Of a DNA stretch of 64,000 bases, positions 36,819-44,663 are shown piece after piece. The position numbers and the translations under genes were made by a program. The stretch covers positions 153,115-217,114 of the forward strand of contig NZ_BBJT01000010.1 in assembly GCF_000739915.1 (NCBI RefSeq). Reading direction: 5' to 3'. Within the stretch, counting starts at the first letter, position 1; each line of letters opens with the position of its first letter. The DNA is from Paenibacillus chitinolyticus NBRC 15660 (GTDB taxonomy: Bacteria > Bacillota > Bacilli > Paenibacillales > NBRC-103111). The notes under the pieces were generated by a model. It was not told the DNA's origin. It made no database searches and saw only the letters and a list, made by a program, of their open reading frames with translations.

Positions 36819-37991
36819 TTAACGCGCCGAACGTGTGCGCTCGAATTCGGCTTTGATCTCGGCCAGCAGCGCCGGGTCCGTGATCACGTCATAGGCGGTG
36901 GCCGCCAGCATCTTGGCGGCCAGGATCATGCCGTCCAGCGCACGCTGCTTCATCGCGAGATCGCGGAATTCCGGCGTGTGGAGCAGGTGCTTCTCTTCAA
37001 TGACCTTCATATACGGGTGAATCGTCGGGCAGTGAAGAGAGACGTTCCCGAGGTCGAGGGAGCCGTGGTCTTTGCCCGTCTGGATCATGTCTTCGGTAAT
37101 GCCTGCCGAAGACAGGTTGCGATTGAACACCGCCGAGAGCGTCTCGTTCGTGTTCAGCTCGTCGTATGAGTACTCGTAGTTCGAGGTGGTGAGGGTGCAG
37201 CCGGTTTGCAGAGCGGCCCCCTCCGCGCATTTTAGTACCTTCGCCGCGACTTCGTTCGTGTACGCGCGGGAAGAGGAGCGGACATAGAACTGGGCGACGG
37301 CATAGTCGGGAATAATGTTCGCGGCCTGGCCGCCTTCCGTAATAATTCCGTGAATGCGCACATCGCTGCGGAGCTGTTGACGCAGCGCATTGACGGAATT
37401 GAAGAGCATCAGTACGGCGTCCAGAGCGTTCACGCCCTCGTAAGGGGAAGCGGCGGCATGGGCGGCCTTGCCGAAGTACTCGAACTGGATGGCATCCAGC
37501 GCAAGCGATTCGCCGGAGCGCTCATAGGTATAATAAGGATGCGCCATCAGCGCGAAGTCCACGTCATCGAACAATCCCGCGGCCGCCATGGGGACTTTCG
37601 CCCCTTTGGTTTCCTCGGCGGGCGTTCCGTAGACGCGGATCACGCCTCCCGTCTCGTCGATGACGGATTTAAGCCCGACGGCCGCGCCGATGCTCATCAT
37701 GCAGATGAGATGATGTCCGCAGGCATGGCCCAGCTCGGGGAGGGCGTCGTATTCCGCCAGGAAGGCGACAGTCGGTCCGGGCTTGCCCGAGTCGTACACG
37801 CCGATGAAAGCGGTCGGAATGTCGAGCACGGCCCGTTCAACCGTGAAATCGTGCCGCTCCAGCTCTTCGATCAGCCGGGCGCAGGCCAGAAATTCTTCAT
37901 GGCCAAGCTCGGGATTTTGCCCGATATAAGTTGAGATCGCTTGAAATTCCGGCGTGTGGAAATCGATGGTGTTATAGATACGTTCCTTCAT
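36819..37991 (-). CDS. M20 family amidohydrolase (AbgB/AmhX-like)
   Basis: 390 aa. Metal-site motifs are LAEYDALPELGHACGHH and GTPAEETKGAK, followed by a dimerisation domain and the C-terminal GNVSLHCPTIHPYM metal His region. The closest functional types cleave N-acyl amino acids, for example p-aminobenzoyl-glutamate (AbgB). Its location next to a polar amino-acid importer suggests scavenging, but it is convergent to that operon, so co-regulation is unproven. GGAGAACCGCC precedes the ATG. Confidence 0.9.
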   Translation of the reverse strand: MKERIYNTIDFHTPEFQAISTYIGQNPELGHEEFLACARLIEELERHDFTVERAVLDIPTAFIGVYDSGKPGPTVAFLAEYDALPELGHACGHHLICMMSIGAAVGLKSVIDETGGVIRVYGTPAEETKGAKVPMAAAGLFDDVDFALMAHPYYTYERSGESLALDAIQFEYFGKAAHAAASPYEGVNALDAVLMLFNSVNALRQQLRSDVRIHGIITEGGQAANIIPDYAVAQFYVRSSSRAYTNEVAAKVLKCAEGAALQTGCTLTTSNYEYSYDELNTNETLSAVFNRNLSSAGITEDMIQTGKDHGSLDLGNVSLHCPTIHPYMKVIEEKHLLHTPEFRDLAMKQRALDGMILAAKMLAATAYDVITDPALLAEIKAEFERTRSAR

Positions 37992-38231
37992 GGCGGTTCT
38001 CCTTATGTATGTAAGTGGTAGGGGCGGCGCCCCGTCGTTATCTTTCGGATGTAAGTCTATTGTAATACAAACTCGGACCCGCTACCACTTCCGGCTCCTT
38101 TGCGTTACAATAAAGCACGGAAAGCGCAAAGTCTGCGTTTGCTGCAATTAATGCATCTTCCGGAAGGAAATTCCATCGAAGGGAAATTTCATTCGGCGAA
38201 GATGTTTACATAGCCCAGAGGAGGATGTTTT

Positions 38232-38543
38232 ATGAATAAATACGGATCGGATAACTGGCAGGATCACCGCTTTACTCTGGCCTGCAAAGAAGTCGAGCGC
38301 AGAGGACAGTGGCTGGACATCTATCTGGCGCTTCACCCCGAAGAAGGAGAAACCTTGCCGGAAGAACTGTACGATCCCAGCGTGTACGTCATCTGCAATC
38401 TCGAAGGAACGATCGTTCAAATCATCCTGCTGGATGAAGGCTGCGACTGCGAATACCAGTTTACCCCGGGCGAGAAAGAGAAAATTGCCCGTTTTCTCGA
38501 AGAGCATTGCTCGGCGGAAATGAATTCTCTCCTACTGCGCTAG
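38232..38543 (+). CDS. Hypothetical small protein
   Basis: 103 aa, soluble and acidic, not recognised. It reads as a compact alpha/beta protein: an N-terminal helix (HRFTLACKEVERRGQ), a central beta region (VYVICNLEGTIVQIILLDEGCDCEYQF) and a C-terminal helix (PGEKEKIARFLEEHC). Three Cys cluster in the centre (CN, CDC). AGGAGGATG gives a good start. It is monocistronic or paired with the SGNH hydrolase 70 bp downstream. Confidence 0.7.
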   Translation: MNKYGSDNWQDHRFTLACKEVERRGQWLDIYLALHPEEGETLPEELYDPSVYVICNLEGTIVQIILLDEGCDCEYQFTPGEKEKIARFLEEHCSAEMNSLLLR

Positions 38544-38613
38544 AAAAGTAGAGACCGGCAGGCCGGCTCCGGAATATACTGTCTTACAGACGTAAGCGAC
38601 AGGAGGGGCCGCC

Positions 38614-39267
38614 ATGGGAAGAGCATTACGCTATATCGCGTTCGGAGATTCGCTGACCGTCGGTACGGGCGATCCGACGCGGGAAGGGTTCACCGCAAGA
38701 TACCGCGGCATGGCAGAAGCGGCGCTGGGACGAAGCGTAGTTCTGCGCAATGCCGGTACGAACGGCGCCACATCGGGCGAGCTGCTGCAGTACTTGCGCA
38801 ACGAGGGCGATTTGCGGCGGGGGCTGGCGACCTCCGATATCGTGACGATTACGGCCGGAGGGAACGACCTGATCCGCTCGGCCATGCCATATCTGAAGAG
38901 CCGCGATACGGGCGTGCTGAAGCGCAGCCTGCGCACATTCGGGGGCAACCTGCGCCAGATCGTGCGCTATACCCAGCTTCCGGTTCCGGCCGGCAAGTCG
39001 CCGCTGGTGATTCTCGTCGGATTGTACAATCCGATTTCCATGCTGCCGGAGGCGGAGTTCTGGATCAAGCGCTTCAACCAGCAGATGGAGAGGCTCCAGT
39101 CGCGCACGGTCCGGTACGTGGACGTGTATTCGGCTTTCAAGGGAGCGGAGAGCCGCCTGATTTCCGACGATCTTTTTCATCCGAATGCGGAAGGATACAA
39201 GCGGATTGCGGAATGCATCGCCCAGAGCGTCCCGCTCACTTCCCTTGCCGGAGGCGGCGGGCATTAA
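38614..39267 (+). CDS. SGNH/GDSL hydrolase
   Basis: 217 aa. The four blocks are visible: GDSL with catalytic Ser13, NAGTNGATS (Gly block), TAGGNDL (Asn block) and DDLFHPN holding the Asp and His of the triad. No signal peptide, so probably cytoplasmic. Likely an esterase or lipase; substrate unknown. ACAGGAGGGGCC is a strong ribosome binding site. The stop codon overlaps the left arm of the terminator. Confidence 0.93.
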   Translation: MGRALRYIAFGDSLTVGTGDPTREGFTARYRGMAEAALGRSVVLRNAGTNGATSGELLQYLRNEGDLRRGLATSDIVTITAGGNDLIRSAMPYLKSRDTGVLKRSLRTFGGNLRQIVRYTQLPVPAGKSPLVILVGLYNPISMLPEAEFWIKRFNQQMERLQSRTVRYVDVYSAFKGAESRLISDDLFHPNAEGYKRIAECIAQSVPLTSLAGGGGH

Positions 39268-39302
39268 AAAAACAGTGAAGCGGCTGCCTCACTGTTTTTT
39301 TT
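39266..39302. terminator. Bidirectional terminator overlapping the SGNH hydrolase stop
   Basis: AAAAAAACAGTGA (39266-39278) and TCACTGTTTTTTT form a perfect stem with A and T tracts at each end; it serves the convergent hemolysin-III gene too. Confidence 0.9.
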
Positions 39303-39306
39303 CGGT

Positions 39307-39942
39307 TTACGCGGGGACGGGCAGGACCTGCATCACGGCGAAGAAGTGACAGACGCTGCCTCCGATGACGAACGAATGCCAGATCGCATGGTGGTAGGGA
39401 ATGCGCCGCCACAGATAGAACACCGTTCCAACCGTGTAGAGCAGTCCGCCCGCGACGAGCCAGATGATGCCGTATGCCGACAAATGCTCGGCCAGGGGTT
39501 TAAAGGCCAGGACGATCAGCCAGCCCATGCCGATGTAACAAACCGTCGAGAGGACGATAAACCTTTTGACGAAGAAAATTTTGAGCACGATTCCGATAAG
39601 GGCGAGTCCCCATACGATGCCGAGCAGGGTCCATCCCAGCACTCCCCGCAGCGTAACGAGCATAAAGGGGGTGTAGGAGCCGGCGATCAGTACATAAATA
39701 GCGGAATGGTCCATGATTTCGAAAATGTCCTTCAGCCTTCCTCCGGGAGCGCTGTGAACGAGCGTGGAGCACAGATAGAGCAGAATCAGGGAAGTGCCGA
39801 AAATGCTGAAGCTGACGATATGCCAAGTGTTTCCGTATGTGGTTGCCTGAATGACGAGAAGAACCAGAGCGGCAATGCTCAGCAGGGTGCCGATTCCATG
39901 CGAGACGGCGTTCGCGAATTCTTCGCGCGGTGAATATTCCAT
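39307..39942 (-). CDS. Hemolysin III/PAQR family membrane protein
   Basis: 211 aa with seven predicted membrane segments. It starts with the family-typical EEFANAVSHGIGT; DHSAIYVLIAGSYTPF in the middle and HAIWHSFVIGGSVCHFFAV near the end supply the conserved Asp and His residues of the PAQR superfamily. The role is not established despite the hemolysin name. ATG 39942 has GGAGGTAATC nine bases upstream. Confidence 0.93.
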   Translation of the reverse strand: MEYSPREEFANAVSHGIGTLLSIAALVLLVIQATTYGNTWHIVSFSIFGTSLILLYLCSTLVHSAPGGRLKDIFEIMDHSAIYVLIAGSYTPFMLVTLRGVLGWTLLGIVWGLALIGIVLKIFFVKRFIVLSTVCYIGMGWLIVLAFKPLAEHLSAYGIIWLVAGGLLYTVGTVFYLWRRIPYHHAIWHSFVIGGSVCHFFAVMQVLPVPA

Positions 39943-40111
39943 AGGGATTACCTCCAAGCTATCCGGGACCGGATGCCCAATTTTCTGGCTAATGACTACT
40001 TAGACGCGGTTCCCAGGCAAACCCCTTCAACGCTTTTAGCTGTTTTTGCGCTCATTTTAGATGGAACTTTTAACCAGAGGGGTGTTACAGGTGCGTCTAA
40101 AGACTCAGAAT

Positions 40112-40127
40112 CTGCATAAATATGCAG
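40112..40127. promoter_or_regulatory. ArgR/AhrC-like operator palindrome
   Basis: CTGCATAAATATGCAG is a perfect 16-bp palindrome close to arginine-box consensus (TGAATWWWWATTCA). A second inverted repeat, TGAAAA-AGCA-TTTTCA (40148-40163), lies 36 bp downstream, nearer the promoter. The gene that follows is ArtP-like, which fits arginine-dependent control. ArgR itself is not in the window. Confidence 0.5.
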
Positions 40128-40172
40128 GTTTGAGGCCCTATATACGCTGAAAAAGCATTTTCATAAAGCATC

Positions 40173-40201
40173 TTGCATAAAAGAAGCGAGTTCGGTATAC
40201 T
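40173..40201 (+). promoter_or_regulatory. Promoter of the ArtP-like operon
   Basis: TTGCAT (40173-40178), a 17-base spacer and TATACT (40196-40201) give a near-consensus sigma-A promoter 66 bp before the start codon. Confidence 0.8.
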
Positions 40202-40266
40202 AAAGCATGTTCTTTTTCGAATTGACCTTGCGTTAATAAACTACATTGAATAAAGGAGCACTTGCC

Positions 40267-41082
40267 ATGAAAAAATGGGGACTGACACTAATCGCCCTTG
40301 TACTGACAATGAGCCTCATTGCTGCATGCGGCAAAAAAACCGAAACACCGAAAGATGCAGCCGGCGGCGCCCAAACAACAGCACCTGCCAAGAAGCTTAT
40401 CCTCGGGACGAGCGCGGATTATCCGCCGTATGAATTCCACAAATCGACGAACGGTAAAGACGAAATCATCGGTTTCGACATCATGATCGCCAAAGAAATC
40501 GCGAAAGACATGGGAGCCGAGCTGGAAATCAAGGACATGAAGTTCGACGGTCTGCTTCCTGCTCTTCAATCCGGCAACGTGGATATGATCCTTTCAGGCA
40601 TGACCCCGACGGAAGAACGCAAGAAGAACGTTGATTTCTCCAAAACGTATTACACCGCGAAGCAGATGATCGTTGTCCGCGCGGAAGACAAAGACAAGTA
40701 CAAGACGATGGACAGTTTGGCGGGCAAGCGGATCGTCGTTCAGAAAGCTTCCATTCAAGAGACGGTAGCCAAAGAACAAATCAAGGACGCCAAAATCAAA
40801 ACACTAAGCAAAATTACCGACATCGTCCTTGAGCTGAAAAACAAGAATGCCGACGCCGCGATTATCGAGCTTCCGGTTGCGACTTCCCACGTAAACCGCG
40901 ACAAAAGCATCGTGATTGCCGAAGCGACTCCGAAGGTTGAAGAAGCGGGTTCCGCGGTTGCTTTCAAGAAAGGCAGCCAGGACAAGATCGACCTGGTGAA
41001 CAAGACGATCGACCGTCTGCTCGCCGAGAAGAAGATCGATCAGTTTGTAACCGATGCTTCCTCCCAGGTAGAATCCGAGTAA
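40267..41082 (+). CDS. artP: Arginine/basic amino-acid ABC transporter binding lipoprotein (ArtP-like)
   Basis: 271 aa. The signal peptide ends in lipobox LIAAC, with Cys at about residue 21. The core is LILGTSADYPPYEF, FDIMIAKEIAKDMG and LSGMTPTEERKKNVDFS, which closely resembles Bacillus ArtP (YqiX). The ligand is probably arginine or another basic amino acid, a view helped by the arginine-box-like palindrome upstream. ATG 40267 follows AAAGGAG. A terminator-like hairpin lies between it and the permease gene. Confidence 0.88.
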   Translation: MKKWGLTLIALVLTMSLIAACGKKTETPKDAAGGAQTTAPAKKLILGTSADYPPYEFHKSTNGKDEIIGFDIMIAKEIAKDMGAELEIKDMKFDGLLPALQSGNVDMILSGMTPTEERKKNVDFSKTYYTAKQMIVVRAEDKDKYKTMDSLAGKRIVVQKASIQETVAKEQIKDAKIKTLSKITDIVLELKNKNADAAIIELPVATSHVNRDKSIVIAEATPKVEEAGSAVAFKKGSQDKIDLVNKTIDRLLAEKKIDQFVTDASSQVESE

Positions 41083-41121
41083 GCTTGACGTAATCGGACC
41101 GGTAACTGCAATAAATGTGAG

Positions 41122-41153
41122 ATAGCGGAGAACCCTCCGCTATTTTCTTTTTT
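41122..41153 (+). terminator. Intra-operon terminator between artP and artQ
   Basis: ATAGCGGAG (41122-41130) and CTCCGCTAT (41135-41143) form a 9-bp stem with an AACC loop, followed by TTTCTTTTTT. Partial termination here would give more binding protein than permease. Confidence 0.8.
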
Positions 41154-41229
41154 CAGGGATGGTCACACGGGAGTTGGAAATTGTATAATTAGCGGTGTCC
41201 ATCCGCATTTAAGGAGGAGTTAACAGCCC

Positions 41230-41919
41230 ATGAATTTTTCATTTTTAAACGAATACGGGCATTATTTTGTGGACGGAACGAAGGTTACGCTGCTTCTGTC
41301 CGTGATTACTGTCATTTTGGGAGCGATTTTCGGGACGGGCATGAGTCTGCTTCGTTTGTCCGGTATTTGGCCGCTCCGGTGGCTGGCTACGGCGTATATC
41401 GAGTTTTTCCGGGGAACGCCGATCATTATTCAAATTTTTCTCGTCTATTATGCGCTGCCTCAGTTTATTCCAGACTTTCATTTTCCTCCGTTTCCGTTTC
41501 TCGAAGAGTACGGCGGAGAGTTCACCGCAGCCGTCATTACGCTCGGACTTAACAGCACGGCCTATGTGGCTGAAATTATGCGCGCGGGCATCCAGTCCGT
41601 GGACAAGGGGCAGATGGAAGCGGCACGCTCCCTCGGGATGAAGCCATGGATGGCGATGCGTCTTGTCGTGATTCCGCAGGCGTTCCGCACCGTACTGCCG
41701 GCGCTCGGAAACGAGCTGGTCGTCGTGATCAAGGAAACGTCGATCGTATCGGTCATCGGCCTCAACGAACTGATGTTCAACGCGGACACAGTCAAAGGAA
41801 GCCTGTCGCTTCCGTTCGAACCGCTGATCATCGCCGCTTTTATTTATCTGGTCATTACCCTGACGCTGTCCAAACTCGTCGGAATGCTCGAAAGGAGGCT
41901 GACGAAGTCGAATGCTTAA
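41230..41919 (+). CDS. artQ: Arginine/basic amino-acid ABC transporter permease (ArtQ-like)
   Basis: 229 aa with about five membrane helices. [19 protein letters not shown] is the typical N-terminal signature, and the EAA loop is [20 protein letters not shown]. It overlaps the ATPase start by eight bases, so translation is coupled. AAGGAGGAG precedes the ATG. Confidence 0.92.
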   Translation: MNFSFLNEYGHYFVDGTKVTLLLSVITVILGAIFGTGMSLLRLSGIWPLRWLATAYIEFFRGTPIIIQIFLVYYALPQFIPDFHFPPFPFLEEYGGEFTAAVITLGLNSTAYVAEIMRAGIQSVDKGQMEAARSLGMKPWMAMRLVVIPQAFRTVLPALGNELVVVIKETSIVSVIGLNELMFNADTVKGSLSLPFEPLIIAAFIYLVITLTLSKLVGMLERRLTKSNA

Positions 41920-42634
41920 GATTACGAATCTTCATAAACATTTCGGGAAATTAACCGTACTGAACGGAATCGATATCGAGATTGAAAAAGGCGAGGTCGT
42001 CGTTGTCATCGGGCCTTCCGGCTCGGGCAAAAGCACGTTCCTGCGCTGTCTCAACCTGTTGGAAGTGCCGACCGACGGCGAAATCCTCTTCGAGGGTATT
42101 TCCATTACGAACAAGAAAACGGATATCAATTCCGTCCGTCAGAAGATGGGCATGGTGTTCCAGCAGTTTAATCTGTTCCCCCATCTGTCGGTCAAAGATA
42201 ATATTACGCTTGCTCCGCGCAAGTTGAAAAAAATGTCGGTAAGCCAGGCGAATGAAACCGCGGCCGATTTGCTTCGTAAAGTAGGATTGGCGGAAAAAGC
42301 CGACGCTTATCCGGCCCAATTGTCCGGAGGACAGAAGCAGCGGATCGCGATCGCCCGCGCGCTTGCGATGTCTCCCGACGTTATGCTGTTCGATGAGCCC
42401 ACCTCCGCGCTCGATCCCGAGATGGTCGGCGAGGTGCTCGATGTCATGAAAAAGCTGGCGAAAGACGGCATGACCATGGTCGTCGTTACGCATGAAATGG
42501 GATTTGCCCGCGAAGTAGGCGACCGCGTCGTCTTCATGGACGGGGGCGTCATCGTCGAACAGGGCAGGCCGGAAGAAGTGTTCTCGAACCCGCAGCATGC
42601 CCGGACGAAGGAATTCCTGGGTAAGGTGCTGTAA
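41912..42634 (+). CDS. artM: Arginine/basic amino-acid ABC transporter ATPase (ArtM-like)
   Basis: 240 aa. Walker A is GPSGSGKST, signature [15 protein letters not shown], Walker [13 protein letters not shown]. It is closely similar to the GlnQ-type ATPase at 33614, showing that the two importers are paralogous. Ribosome binding site GGAGGCTGACG lies inside the permease gene's end. No clear terminator follows; the DegV gene starts 47 bp later and could be read through. Confidence 0.92.
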   Translation: MLKITNLHKHFGKLTVLNGIDIEIEKGEVVVVIGPSGSGKSTFLRCLNLLEVPTDGEILFEGISITNKKTDINSVRQKMGMVFQQFNLFPHLSVKDNITLAPRKLKKMSVSQANETAADLLRKVGLAEKADAYPAQLSGGQKQRIAIARALAMSPDVMLFDEPTSALDPEMVGEVLDVMKKLAKDGMTMVVVTHEMGFAREVGDRVVFMDGGVIVEQGRPEEVFSNPQHARTKEFLGKVL

Positions 42635-42681
42635 GCGAGATAGAACGCGAAATTGTTACTGCAGAGCAGGGAGGAAGTCTC

Positions 42682-43530
42682 GTGGCGCCCATTAAAATTT
42701 TTACGGACAGCACGAATGATTTAAATCCGCACTATTTGAAGGAAAACGAAATTGGTGTCGTTCCCCTTTATGTCGTCTTCGGCGACGATTCGTACCGGGA
42801 CGGGGTGGACATTACACCGGAGGTCCTGTACCGGAAAGTCGAACAGTCGGGCAAGCTGCCCAAGACGGCGGCTCCGTCGCCGGCCGACTTCGAGAAAGCG
42901 TTCCGGCCTCATATCGAGCAGGGCTGCGATATCGTCTACATCGGGCTTTCTTCCGAAATTTCGTCGACTTATCAGAATGCCGTTTTAACGTCCGATCTCT
43001 TTCCGGAAGGACGGGTAACCGTCATCGATTCCCGCAACCTGGCTACGGGCATAGGCATTCTGATCTGCAAAGCCGTGGAAGCGGCCAAACAGGGACGCAG
43101 TGCGGCGGAGATCGAAACCCTGGTTAAATCGTTCATTCCGAAAGTGAGTACCGAATTCATTATCGATACGCTGGATTATTTGCATAAAGGCGGCCGTTGT
43201 ACGAGTGTACAGGCTTTTTTCGGGAGCCTGCTGAAAATCCGCCCGGTTGTGCAGGTCAAGGACGGTTCCATGATTCTAACTTCCAAAGTGCGTGGTAAGA
43301 GGGAGAAAGCGCTGGAACAACTGGTGGACAACGCGCTGGCTTTCAAGCACGAGATGGACCCGGATGTCCTGTTCGTCACGCATTCCTTGGCGCAGGAGGA
43401 AGCGGAGCTTGTACGTGCCCGTCTTCTGCAGGAAACGGGTGTCAAACGAGTTGAGATTACGGAAACCGGATGCGTGATTTCCAGCCATTGCGGTCCTCAG
43501 ACAGTGGGCATCGTATTTATTAAATCTTAG
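42682..43530 (+). CDS. DegV family fatty-acid-binding protein, copy 1
   Basis: 282 aa. The DegV fold is shown by IFTDSTNDL at the start, the fatty-acid-contact motifs TAAPSPADF and YIGLSSEISSTYQNA, and VIDSRNLATGIG. DegV proteins bind fatty acids, and some (FakB) present them to the fatty acid kinase FakA. GTG start with GGGAGGAAG upstream. It is followed after 15 bp by a second DegV gene. Confidence 0.92.
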   Translation: MAPIKIFTDSTNDLNPHYLKENEIGVVPLYVVFGDDSYRDGVDITPEVLYRKVEQSGKLPKTAAPSPADFEKAFRPHIEQGCDIVYIGLSSEISSTYQNAVLTSDLFPEGRVTVIDSRNLATGIGILICKAVEAAKQGRSAAEIETLVKSFIPKVSTEFIIDTLDYLHKGGRCTSVQAFFGSLLKIRPVVQVKDGSMILTSKVRGKREKALEQLVDNALAFKHEMDPDVLFVTHSLAQEEAELVRARLLQETGVKRVEITETGCVISSHCGPQTVGIVFIKS

Positions 43531-43545
43531 AAATGAGGGTACTTC

Positions 43546-44394
43546 TTGACGATCAAGATTATTACGGACGGAACTTCCGATTTGCCTCAGGAGCTGGCCC
43601 GGGAACTAGACATCACGGTCGTTCCCCTGATCGTCCGTTTCGGCGACAAGGAAATGACTTCAGACATGAGCAGAACATTATTCTATGAGCTGATGAGGCA
43701 GGAGCCCGCGCTTCCTCAGACGGCGAGTCCCGCCCCGCATGCTTTTATGGAAGAGTACCGCAAGGCTTCACAAAGTGACATTCTGGTAGTCTCTGTTTCG
43801 TCTAATCTTAGCAGTACCTATCATCATGCCCTTATGGCGAGGGAACAACTTATGGAGGAAGGCTATTCCGGCCGGATTGAAGTGCTGGATTCCCGCACGG
43901 CTTCTCTGGGACAAGGTCTTCTTGCCGTAAAAGCGGCCAAGCACGCGAAAGAAGGCATGCCGTTCGAAGAGCTGACAGCCCGGATGAAGGAAGAAGTCAA
44001 AAGCCATCATACGTATTTTTTCCTGGATACGCTTGAAAATGTCATAAAAGGAGGCCGCCTCGACCGCGTCCGCGGTGCGGTGGCTTCGGTGCTGAACATC
44101 AAGCAGATCATGAAAGCGAGCGAAGAAGGCACCCTGGAGCCTTTCGAGAAAGTGCGTGGTACCCAGAATGCGATCAAGCGTCTGATCGAACGGGTGAGCG
44201 AGAAGGTGAGCGAAACCCGGCACGATCTGGAGCGGTGCATCCTCGGCATTGCGCACAGCAACTGCGAGGACCGCGCCCGGGACGTGAGAGATCAGCTGCT
44301 CCGGCTGTTCCCGTTCGGGCAGGTTGTGATCACGGAGATGGGGCCGGTCATCGGCACCTACGCGGGAGAGGGCGGCATTCTTATCAGCTGCTGA
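43546..44394 (+). CDS. DegV family fatty-acid-binding protein, copy 2
   Basis: 282 aa paralogue of the preceding protein with the same blocks (IITDGTSDLP, TASPAPHAF, SVSSNLSSTYHHA, VLDSRTASLGQG). It starts at TTG with GAGGGTACTTC upstream. Tandem DegV proteins may select different fatty acids (for example saturated versus unsaturated, as known for FakB pairs), which is inference. No fakA lies in the window. It ends at a strong terminator. Confidence 0.92.
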   Translation: MTIKIITDGTSDLPQELARELDITVVPLIVRFGDKEMTSDMSRTLFYELMRQEPALPQTASPAPHAFMEEYRKASQSDILVVSVSSNLSSTYHHALMAREQLMEEGYSGRIEVLDSRTASLGQGLLAVKAAKHAKEGMPFEELTARMKEEVKSHHTYFFLDTLENVIKGGRLDRVRGAVASVLNIKQIMKASEEGTLEPFEKVRGTQNAIKRLIERVSEKVSETRHDLERCILGIAHSNCEDRARDVRDQLLRLFPFGQVVITEMGPVIGTYAGEGGILISC

Positions 44395-44470
44395 CAGCTG
44401 ACGGGACGAGGATGTTTATCCGCCTTGCGGCCCCTGAATGAGCCCGCTTCTCCACATATGCACGGAAATG

Positions 44471-44519
44471 AAAAAAAGGCTGTTTACCGGTCCATGGGAC
44501 CTGTAGACAGCCTTTTTTT
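44471..44519. terminator. Terminator between DegV pair and helD
   Basis: AAAAAAAGGCTGT and ACAGCCTTTTTTT form a 13-bp stem; the loop holds GGTCC/GGACC. It works in both directions. Confidence 0.92.
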
Positions 44520-44663
44520 GTGCGCATGACGCATGACCGGATGTGACGGCGCAACTGTTCGCCTTCGCCACCATGCACGCGAATGCCGCGCCGGCGCCGC
44601 AGCGCCGTGGTCGACGTCACCGTGTCACCGTAAAAGACGCCGACCTCGCCGAGCGTACCTTCC

